Source: Henricia sp. BOLD:AAB3569
Lineage: Eukaryota > Echinodermata > Asteroidea > Spinulosida > Echinasteridae
Direction of reading: 5' to 3'
Assembly: GCA_037783545.1 (NCBI GenBank)
Contig: JBBELK010000298.1
Span: 2,294,001 to 2,358,000 of the forward strand
DNA: 64,000 bases
Within the stretch, counting starts at the first letter, position 1. Each line of letters begins with the position of its first letter. The position numbers and the translations under genes were made by a program. This document shows positions 31,801 through 43,800 of this stretch, one piece after another. The notes beneath the pieces were generated by a model. The model worked only from the letters and a program-made list of their open reading frames with translations, ran no database searches and was not told the origin of the DNA.

Positions 31801-34800
31801 ATGGCTTGAGGAGCAGCCCTACATGTGGGGAAGCGACAAGCATGCAGCGACCAATCAATTCACCCCATCCATGGCCGATGCCCCCCAACGCTGGTTAAAA
31901 CGCTTACAGCAAACAAACCAACGAGCGTTCTCTGGTTGGACGGTGGCTATCCTTGTCAGCAATATTAACAACAGACCTGCCGTGTACAAAAGGTATTTAG
32001 TTTTTTTGTGTGGAGCAAATACGGGTAGAGCGTGATCCAAAACTGCTAAACACTGGATGAAAATTTCTAAATTTCTTAAATTAATCAAAATAATACCTCA
32101 AACAGTAAAGAAATGGCCATATTTTACTATCATATTTCAACATGTGATAAACTGGGTGTGTGTATTAACATTGGTAGCAGGTAAACATACAGGTTCACTT
32201 TAGTTTTTATTTTTATGGCTGTTGCGCCGAGTAAGATAATGTCTTTCTTTAGGGTGCATTGTGACAAAGTAAAGAACACTTTTACAAGCCGAGTATATGC
32301 TCAAGAATTTCAATCCGCGCATTTTTGTTTGATATTATTTTATGCATGTCTGTGTTCGTCGATTGACGCGCGCATGTATGCCATGTTGATGCACGTGGCT
32401 GGTCACCTAGACATTTCCGGATGTCTAGGTCACTCAAAAGTTGGTAACTAATTTTAATTCAAATTCTTGGCGACCGTCTTGGAAAAAAAATAAAAAGGCT
32501 CTCATCTTCTTTGAAAAGCCTGGACGATCAACTTTTTTACACTCTGCCTAATCTAAATGTAGGAGAAATTTGCTTATTCTAATTATACTTTACTTCTATT
32601 AACAGGTTAATTGAATTCGGCGGAGGTGTAGTTCTGTCTCTCAGGGGGGCTATCAAGGACCCTGATGATCTTGGAAAACTCCTAGACTACGTCTTTGTCG
32701 ATAAGTGCTTTGAGGGAAAAGTGTGCCCTCTAAAGGCCAGAGGGGTATCCTGCCTTGCCCCAGAATTCATCGCCGAGTATTTGTTTGAGGTGGGATATTC
32801 AACAATTTTGTCTTTCTTTTAATTTCTCCTCTCCGTCAAGAGAAAATGTTTGTCAAAGCCAAGCATTTTTGTCAAATCTGTCTAAAATTAAAAATGTTTT
32901 ACAATCGGATATAAATTCTAGTTTATAAACTGAACAGATGGAAGACATGTGTGTTAGAGTGTGTTTAACAGTAGTATAAATTAAACTGTTAAAAAAGTAT
33001 TAAAAATAAATCAAGAATTTACCATTTTGTAGGCCTCGTAATAGCCATCAAAAACGTTGGAAAATTTGCTTTTCAAAATGTCCCATTTTTGAGGGACATG
33101 TTCATGAGATAAATGTGCAGAAAATTAAACTAGTTTCAATAAATGCAAATATTTGTCGCAAAATGTTTAATGTCAGATTTGCATCATATTCAGGTTTGTG
33201 TTTGCTTTTGCGTGAAGGATAAACCGGTATTAAAAGTGTAGTCAAAAATCAAATGTACATGCTGATATATCACAAAGCATGCATACAGAGCCAACAGTAT
33301 GATTACTAGGAATTCATGAATATAACTCAAATTATGTTTTTTAGCAAACGCCCAATGAAGAAAAGTATGAGATTGGAAACTACACAGTTGAGCCAAAGAA
33401 GAAAAGAAATGCAGATGCAGGTATGGGTAAAGGAGTGGGTGGGGCCAAAGGAGTAGGTGGAACCAAAGGAGTGGGCGGGGCCAAAGAAGTGGGTGAGCCG
33501 AAATAGTGGGCGTGGCCAAAAGAGTGGGCGTGGCCAAAGAATTGGGTGGGGCCAATGCAGTGGGTGTGTCCAAGTAAGTGGGTGGGGCCATGGCAGTGGG
33601 TGGGGCCAAAGGATTGGGCGGGGTTAAAGGAGTGGGTAGGCCCATACGAGTGGGTAGGACCAAGGAGCAGGTCGGCCAAAGGAGTGTACAGTGCATATCA
33701 AAGATTAATCCAAATTCAGGGGTTAATATGCCAAAGTTATTCAGTTTGATAATGCAATTTGAACTTGCCATTTTCAGTAACAATGTACTCGGCCATGTGT
33801 GACCAAAATGGGACATTAAAGGTATCAGTGGAAAGCTGAGGATTTCATCTTTTTTTGGTCAACCACATATAAATTTTCGAAGTAAATTACCTTGAAACAT
33901 AAACCCACTCACCCCCTCCCCCACCCCCCCGAAGTTGGATTACCTTTTTTTGATAGGCATACAGCTCAGCAGACCATGAGGCCATTAACCTCAATGTCCT
34001 TGGTTTAATGTCAAGGCCTTAATGTGTTTGTAAAATCTTCATCTTTATGCTTTATTTTCCAAAGGCAACGTCTGCAAAACCGTTCAGTCTACCTTGAAAG
34101 TGGACACAACCCAACATGCCAAAAGTTCACCGAGGCAGAAAACGCAAGAGATAAACTCAGCATTTTACGAATCGTTAGAATTCACCAGTTCGTCCCAGTC
34201 CACTTTGAGCCAGTCCTCTCACTCCAGCGCGAGTTCATTGAATAGCATCAGAAGGAATGGATTTACTCTGACCCAGTCACCCCTGACCTCGTCACCGTTG
34301 ACCCCAGCTGGTCCCCGCCCTTGCGGGCAGACAATTTGCACCGAAGCCGATTCGAGTACCAGTGATGCAGTTGTCAAGAGGAAATTGGCGTTTTCGCCAA
34401 GCGTGGTGGAGGAAACCGTCTCCAAGGTCAAACGGAAGGTATGTTAAGATGGAATTTAAGATATCAGACCTGATTTCAAAATCACACACTATATAAATTG
34501 TTCATTTATTTATTTATTTTTCTTATTTATTTCTGGGCACCAGAGAGAAACTAAAAATAATTATCAGAATAATTATTTTCGTAGAATTACTAGTATGTTT
34601 GGTGGTGTTCTTTCCGAAAAAATATTCATAAGTAATTTTTTTCAAAAGTAAATGTTTTCATAAAAAGGGCAATTTGTGACCTCTGCCAAAATGGGTCGTA
34701 AATTTCCAATAGAAAAAAAAAGACAATTTTGTGTAGGCCCTTTCAATATTATTTCTTTATAAACTTTATTAACATTTTGATCAATTCAAAAATTCTTCCT

Positions 34801-37800
34801 TGAGAAATCACTTACTTTGTTTATTTGAAAGTGACTCGAAACCCATTTTTCTAAAGAGGGTAAATAGTTTAGTCAAATCTATATTTCATTGTTCAAAATT
34901 AACTGTGATTGGTTGTAGAAATTACAAACTATTTTCAAAACGTGTGCAACATTTATTCTATAAAAAACAACTACCGCTCTTGAGGTCCGAAGGTTCCCAT
35001 AACATGCACTTTGTCATTTCTTGATTATTTTTCTTATTCCAATAGCATAATGGAAGCGCATACTCTCGCATACCGTACTGGATGCAAGTTAGGCCTCCCA
35101 AGTATGGAGTGAGTATATTTTTGATCATCATCCGTTTTGTTTATATGTTGCATGTTAATCCTTCAACATACCATGGTGTGATTTCCGAAGGCACAGTTTC
35201 GTAAATTTTTGTTTAATTACTTAAACACCCTTTGGAAATTCCACTCAGCTGAGAAATCTGTGGAAAAAATTACACCAACGGTTTAGAACATCTGCAAAAT
35301 TTTACTCGTATTTGCCTTAAAGCTGCAATGGAATATTTACAGTTACAAATGTACCCAAAATTTTACCTCACGAGTTGACAAGACAAATCTGACTAAAAGT
35401 ATTGCTGGCAATGGTAACAAACACTGCATGATTTCTTCCCTGTAAAATGGTACATTTGTGGGAGAAATTGCCAAATGGAGGTGCTTTTTTAAGAAGATGT
35501 CTGCGGTGCAAAACATTTTTACAACACAAAAAAATATTCAAGGATTTTTCGACACACAAAACGTACAGGGATTTTCCAAGTTTCCTGAAGTATTAATGCA
35601 TCTGTGAGGCTGAAATTTCTACAAGGCAGTTTATCAACCTTTGGTTATGCTGTTTCCCAATCATATGTTCTGTCTGTAAAAAAAAACCCAATTCTTTTAT
35701 AATCCTGTAACTCAGTGTGAACCCAAGGTTGCCACGCCATTTCCCCGCGTCATCAGCAACTTGATCGAGGCCCATTTAGAGGAAGATTTCTGGCTGAGGG
35801 CAGTACATAGCATCCACGCTCATCTGACGGCCAAGAAACACCCGCCTCCGTCACTGCTGCACGTCGTCATGAGCAAGATTACGGAGGTTGGATTTTTTTC
35901 TCGTTTTAAAACAAAATGACCTGGGTTGCATTCCACTTAAAGGGAGAGGAAACACTTGTTTTGAATTCGCTGGCAGAGTCGTAATGTCACATTGTTGGGC
36001 GCTGGACTGTAACTATGGTTACTGGTTAACGCTCACGTTTTACATCCATTGTGTTTGCGCACAGTGTATTTTACTATTATTCTTAGAGAGGAAAATATTA
36101 AAAATAAAGACCATAATGACTTGCAATGGTTTGCTCATACCTACTCTCATAGCGATACGCTACCATACCGCCTTATTTTGTCATGTTTGTAACAGAAAAA
36201 CTCAACAGAAAATATTATACATAACCTGATATTTGCCAACAGTCAACCGACGACGCATTCAAGAACCACGCAATTCATCTGCTAAAGTCCGTCCTGTGCC
36301 TTCACCCACCGTCCACCCCTGATATGTCCCAGGTGTACCATCAGTCATTTGTGCCTGCTGACGATAACCTGTTTGGGCTGGAGAATGACGACCCAATCAA
36401 CACACCATGGGATTTCATTGGCAGTGTCATAAGGTACCAGACCAGGGGCCGATTTCACGAAGCGCTACGATCCTTTGCAACACCAGTTGCAAGGGTAATC
36501 CACCGTACTGTCTTGAGTAAGGTAATAGCGAGCTTTCGATTTCAGGACGGTAGACACAGAGGACGGTAAGCCGAGCGAAAAATCGATCTGTGCATGCGCA
36601 AAACCGAACATCTCTCTGTCCTGTTGATTTTTCAGACGGTTCTAGTCCGGTCTATAAACAGGACGGAGCCGTATATCTGCACTGTCACGCATCGCCGTCC
36701 ACGGAAATCGGAACAGCTTATAATTCGGACGGGAACTTGTGTGCGAGGACCGTCACAGTCGGGAAAACTTTCCGTCCTGTAGGCTCTACCATCGCGTGTC
36801 GAAAGCTCCCTAATCTTAACTTACGAAGGATCGTAGTGCTTCGTGAAATCGACCCTAGGGGCAATAATTCACCAACAATGTATGATATCATAGAGAGTGT
36901 GGTAACAGCGCTGGAGTATCTCGGCTGAGTGGTCTAGCAAATCAAAACTAAGACCTTGGTTAATACACCTCTATCACGGCGCGGCCATCTTCCTTTTTCT
37001 CCTATTAAAATGAACGTAACCAAAGCGAGGCTTGCCGAAAAAATAGTTTGGTACCGTTTTCAAATTGTTGGCACAGGCGTTGCGCGATCAAGAGAGCGCG
37101 CAGCGTGGACAGTGATTCTAAACGGGTGATTACACGCGCTATCACGCAGGCGCGCAGACGCACTGCTCGTATCTGACACGTACTATGGGGAACAAGACAA
37201 AGATGGATGCACCGTGATAAAGGTCTATTATGCTGTTCTTGAGTTCAAATTTAGGCTGGCCCGTGTCTATGTTGTGTGTGCTCTTGGGCAAGGCACTTTG
37301 CCATAAATCGCATAGTTATTCTACCCTTTCTGAAAGCTGCAAAGTGTTTTGTAGTTTGCGTGCCATAATACAGGTTTCCCAACCATCATAACAATTGGGG
37401 AAACCTGGAAAATTAGTTTCTCTTTTTTTTTTTCAATTAGGAAAAAGTCAAGGAAAATTGCGAAAAATGCTTAAAGTCGGGGGGGAAAAGTCACAAAATT
37501 TGATTGGCACAACAGAGAAAGTAGTCAGTCTGTTAGGTCTCGCCTCGTGTCTAAACAGTGCATCCACTGGATTGGCAGGTCAAACTGGAAGTGGGGCAAA
37601 ATAATTATCCTGGAATTTTGAAAATTCATCAGGGAAAGATCGGCGGAATTTTGTTTTCTCAAAGTGCTGGGGACCCTGTGCATGTAATACACAGCTGCCA
37701 TTTTGAAATTTGATTGTTTTTACTTCATCTGTCTTTCTGAACACAGAAAATCACTTCAAAGACCACAGAATGACGAGACAGACCCCAAGGACTCGCAAAT

Positions 37801-40800
37801 GCACTACAATTCTTTGAGGCACAGCAGTGAGCTGTTACTTGGTTATGTCGTGGCGCTGCTGGAACAGGACTTCCAGGCATATACCTACAGGTATCGTAAG
37901 AACAAAATATGATATTTGGTATAATGGTAGATTCTTGAGGCAGTGAGCTATTACTGGGTTATGTTGTGGCTCTGCTGAAACAGGACTGTCAGGCAGTGAA
38001 CGATTTCATTCTGAAATATTGGATAGCAGATTTGCTATGCAATTTTTTTTTGGCGTAGCAATTTTTGAATTTTGTTAAGCAATCCACGAAAGATAATTTA
38101 TGTAAATTCTTTACTTAGTATAGCATGTATAGCACCGTGTGAAAATTTTGTTGTGCGTATTGGGAGCTGAATTTTTTGATCGGCAATTGTTCATGCCAGT
38201 CGGACCGGAATTTCAGCGTATCGGGCCCATACACACGTTTGTGCGTACAAAGAACCCTGACGTAAGCCGTCGCGGTACGTTATGTCAGTTTTCCATTTTC
38301 GTGTTTTCATTTCTCACTAACATTCACAAAACTAATCTGCAAGTGCAAGAATAAGGACAAGATGTTAAAAAAAATGTGACGCAAATTGCATCACTAAATC
38401 AAGTCAAAAACTGCGATGCACTTTGAAAAGTGGCATCGCAGATTGTCAAAAACGCGTCGCATTTTGCGATGCGATACAGGGGAAATTGTTCACTGTTCAG
38501 GTATCGTAAGAATATAACAAAATATGATATTTAGTATAATGGTAGATTCTTGAGGCAGTGAGCTATTACTGGGTTACATCGTGGCACTGCTGAAACAGGA
38601 CTTTCAGACCTATACCTACAGGTATCGGGGGGGAAAAATGTTGGACGTGGTGTCTAATCACCACAGAAATTAAATATTACCAAAAATATAAACATCTTTG
38701 TATACTCTACCCACCTCCTTCTCCCCCCTCCCCCCAAAAAGGAAGCGCTTCAATCAGAGTGGCACACCCTGCCTCAGCGGCTCTTACAGAGGCTGGTGCA
38801 GTCAGCCTTGCCACAAGAGGTGGTGACGGTCATATATGTAACTAAACTATAAAATAAGGTACATCTCTGTCTCCTTGATCTTTCGGCCAGAGTATGATTC
38901 AGAAAATTATTTTTTGTTTAAGGGAAGAAAACCCCCAACCGGGTGTCCGCAAGACCCATCGCTGTATGCTGTCTCAAGTCCTGTGGCCTAACCATCGCCT
39001 CAGGGTGTCAAATCCAACCGTTCGCCAGTTAATCTCGTTCTTATTGCAAGCTGTTACGGTTACAGAAGAGACGCCAAGTATGGTAGGTTTAATTTGTAAA
39101 GAGAATGACTTCGAATTTCTGCAGCCGATTTCACGAAAAGTTGCGTAGCTTGTGCAATTTTTGATAGTGGCATAAGCCCCATAGGCTTGCATGTAATTAT
39201 CACTGGAATGTTGCGCAGCTTATGCAATAAAATGTTGCGCAAGCAGGCTTACGCATACGACATGCTCACAACATGCTCACTTGAGAAAAGATTTCTTAAA
39301 GATAGTATACATGATTGGTAAACTGTTACAAATAGTTTTATCCCCCTGTGTGATTGAAGATATGCATGATTAAAACCAACCTGAGCAAAAACCAGCTCCG
39401 TACTTTGTCTAACTTTTGAGAAAACAGTAAAAAAAAAGGGTTTGCAGTCACTTAGCCCTGAACCACGGCCTGCGTATGAAGTGGTTTTGGGTCAAAGTAG
39501 CATTTGGGCGACGCAGTGTTTGGACGAAGTGATTTGGGGCGAAATGGCACTCGGGCGAAGTGGTTTCAGGGCGAAATGGCACTTGGGCGAAATGGTTTTG
39601 GGGGGAATTGAATTTTCGTCTCATGAGACGAAAACTAATTGTTTTACTCATTTCTTAAAGACTATAGCACTTCAGACAAAACCATTTCAGGGGAAGTTTT
39701 CTACGGTCATCATGTTTATATTGTGTAAGTTAGGTGTAAATCTGTGAACATTTCTGATTTTCGAGATTACCAATGATGTATACTGCCTTTAAACGTTCAC
39801 AAAAAATTGATATTTATTTATTTTTAAATAGTACCCTTGCCTGAGAATGGTGGTAAGCTTGGTTGAACTAGCTGCTGAGTGTTGTCGAATGGCTACTGGC
39901 GACAGCAGCATGCTGAGCAGTCTACAAGCTGGGATCCACGTGGATTTGGCAGCCGAAATCGCTTCCATGGCAGCGCAAGGTAGGGATTTCTCTAATCAGG
40001 CAGTTGAATATACAGGCGCCACCAAGAGTTGGTGATGTGGAAAGGCAACTTCACTGTGTAACATGGCTTAAAGTCAACATGAACATTGTTAGACGTGTGG
40101 TAACCACTTGACACCGGAGGACATTTAAACACGCCATGATTTCCCCATCGGTGTAGCGGAGGACTAGTAAACACGTTATGGGGAAATTCATTTGTTACTG
40201 CGTTTGACATCTAAACTCGCAGCAATTTCTAAGGGAAATGGACAAAACAGCTTATAACAATACTAATACTGCGCATGGATAACGAGTTTAACTAAAAATA
40301 AACCTGCAATTTTTGAAATATACCCGGCGTTATCTATTATTGCGAGAACAAAAAACATAGACTGACTTTTTCTTTTCACAAACACTGTTAATCGTGTTTT
40401 AATAATAAAATTTACTTCAGCCTCTAATCAGTTGTTTGTTCTTAAATCAAATCTGAATTGTGCACGAAACAGATGCACTGATGTACACCACTAATCAAAA
40501 AAATTCCCACTCCAACCAAAATTCTTGGTGGCATTTTCTGTGCAGTATGGGGGACCAGCCTAAATAAGACGGTGATTTCACACAATTTCTTTAAAGCATG
40601 GACACATTGTCTTTTGCACAATGTGGATACTGAGCTGACTTATACACAGGTTGGTTTTATCATACACTTCCTCGATCAAACATGGAGATAATGCCATTTG
40701 GAATATTTTTGCAATCCTTAAATCTAATCTTAATATTTTTGTAGCCGGAGCATGTATATTCCGAATGTTTTATTTCAATAAATATGTATGTCTCCTTTTT

Positions 40801-43800
40801 TACAGAAGGACTGCCCGACAATACGCAGTCTCTAAACATCCTACTCTCCTTGCTGCAACCTGATTGGCTGAAGCTCAGAGTGGCCGAGAGCCTTTTGAAT
40901 TCATACGATGACAGCTTGGTGTCGGATGAACATCGGTATATGGCTAGCAATCCGCTTTCACTCAAAAAAGTGGTATGTTTTACTTTGGAGTTTCTTAAAT
41001 GTGAGTGTACTCAAGAAATGAGAGAGTTACAATTGGATATTTGTTACTACAATGTAGGAAAATGGAATTAAGTAGCATAGGTCCGCTTCAAACGTCGCGC
41101 TTATGCCGTGTCGAATTAAATTAAACTTGATTTGTTTAATTCGACATGGCACAAGCACGACGTTTGAAGCCATTTGGCTCGGCAAAATGAGTTCGACACG
41201 GCAGAAGATTTGAGCTCGACAGGGTCTGCCGTGCTAACTCTATTTCGTGCGGCACTAGCCCGGCTTGGCTTCAAACGTCGTGCTTCTGCCATGTCGAATT
41301 TAGTTCCAGTTCGAAGTTGGTCCGCAATTTTGTTCACAACTAGGAATGCACATGCTCGCAGCGCGTATGTGAGTAAAGAAATAACCAACAAACAAGTGGA
41401 TCAAAATAATAAAATGGCGACGTACAATGTACAGAATGGAAAACGCACGTGTACAACGTCCATGACGTGCACAATACTCATCCGCCATGTTGGATGTAGT
41501 TAAGTGCGACTGGGGGTTTGCAATTAAGTTCAACGTTTGAAGATACTGCCGTGCTTACACTGTACCAACGTCGCGCCAGGTTGAATTTAATTCGACACGG
41601 CATAAGCGCGACGTTTGAAGCGGGCCTAAGTCATGCTACTATCAAGCGTTCAGGCCATACCGATTTTGAAACATGGGAGTTTATTATGAAGACAATAGTC
41701 CAAAACAAGGCACCCCAAAACTTTGATATTCTCATATTTATTTAATAATTAGAAATCGACATTTTAGATATCAAAGACATTGTTTCAGACAAATATAAAT
41801 CAAAATTTTAACATTGATAGGGCCTTAACACAGAAAGGCATAGCGTGCATTTTGTCACCTATTCCTGGAGCAGGTTGAAAAAAAATGCATTTGTTCACAT
41901 TCATATTCCACTCTTTCCTAATGCCTACGGTAGGGAAACGGACAAAGTCATCTGTCCTAATGAAAATGTTAAACGTGTTTACCATTTTTGATAACTCTAT
42001 TTTTGGTCTATTCAATTCCAGGTCACTTATTACTTCTACCTGGTTCCACCCACTGCAAAAAGCAGTTCTACTAGCGAGACACCGAAACCATCTCAAGAAC
42101 AAAAGCTAAACGTGAAGAGGCCATGTCGGGAGACTACCAATGTTGCTCCGCTGAAGACCAAAGCGTAAGTATTCTGCTGTGCAACCAGGAAAGGAATTTC
42201 ATGGAGGGCCACTGAGTCAAGAAGCCACACCCTTTCTGTCATGTCCATAAACAAGGAAAGGGCAATATTTAAACATGGCAGGAGACTTTGGGGCTGGTTC
42301 TGAGGGAAAATGAAGCCATGGCCTCTGTGAATTCCTTCACAGTCGAATAGCTTTTCATAAAAATAAACATTATGCATTACTGTTGGTCCAGAGCATGTCA
42401 TATGTACAGTTGAAGTCGGAAGTATAAATACATGTACACCACTACCATCATCACCCAAAATGGTAAACAGGACTACCCGAACCATTGCAAGGTGTACAGG
42501 CTATGTTTTTAAGTACTGCATGCACGTGAGGAATTCCACAAAATCAAGAATTTAGCACACTTAGTTTGAACACTTGGTTACATACAGTTGTATTTATACT
42601 TCTGACTTCAACTGTAGGTAGTTTTGAATGGATGAAAAATACCAGTCATAACTCTTTCAGGAGGTCGTGGGTTCAAGTCCCAACCGAGCACGCTATGAAG
42701 TTGTTCATAGTGTCTCGAGAAACCGAGTATACGGTGTTAATAATTACATTGGGTAAAGGCAAAACAAACCCTAATTAACTGGGTTCGATTCCGGGCCGTG
42801 ACGGGTTGTGGCACTTGTGCTCTTGAGCAAGGCACTTAATCACAATTGTTCCGTCCTTCGGAAGGGATGTAAAGCCGTTTGTCCAGTGTGTTAGGTTTCG
42901 GTATAACTCACTTCAAAGATCCCAGAGCATTCTTTCATGAAGAACAAGGCCAGGGATGCCCCGGTATCTCTGGCTGTTTCTAATTCAACTTAGAAGTTGA
43001 TAGTTATTCGAATATCTATGTTAATTGATCCCATTCCTGTAATTGGCGGTTCTTCCGCTGTTGAATGTGGTGAATAAATAAATAAATAAATAAAATAAAT
43101 AAATAACTCTTTCACTGCAGATTGTTTACTGCCGCTGTAAGCAACTCCTCTTTTGTAGAAAAAAAGTTAAACACTATCTGCTTCAAACGCGGGTGATGTC
43201 ATAATTTTCCAAAATTATTTGAATCAAAGAATCTAGATTGTTTCTCCTAACTTCTGTTTATACATGTATTAGCAAATTATTTTGAAAGTTAAGAGCAATT
43301 AAAAATTAAGACTTTTTCAGTTGATTTTTTCTATTTCACCATTCCCTTTTTCTCGACAGCACAAGCAACATAATCAGCAAAACCCAACAGGAGTCCAATC
43401 GGCTTAACGGCCAGCAAGGAGCCAAGCTGAACAACAAAGTTAACCAGAGGAACAGAAGAGGTAATAATGATATTAATTGTAATTGGTTTTCATATTTCCA
43501 CAAAATTGGTTCATGTACTCAAAAGTGGTACTTAAAGGCAGTATACATCATTGGTAATCTCGAAAATCAGAAATGTTCACAGATTTACGTCTAACTTACA
43601 CAATATAAACATGATGACCGTAGAAAACTTCCCCTGATATTATTTTGTCTGAAGTGATAGTCTTTGAGAAATGAGTAAAACAATTAGTATTCGTCTCATG
43701 AGACGAAAATTCAATTCGCCCCAAAACCATTTCGCCCAAGTGCCATTTCGCCCTAAACCACTTCACCCGAGTGCCACTTCGCCCCAATACCACTTTGTGC

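Noticed and set aside
33190..33816. 208-codon minus-strand open frame with PPTPLA-type repeats
   Set aside because: It overlaps the 18-bp minisatellite; the repeated residues follow its period and all three frames stay open. It is not a gene.
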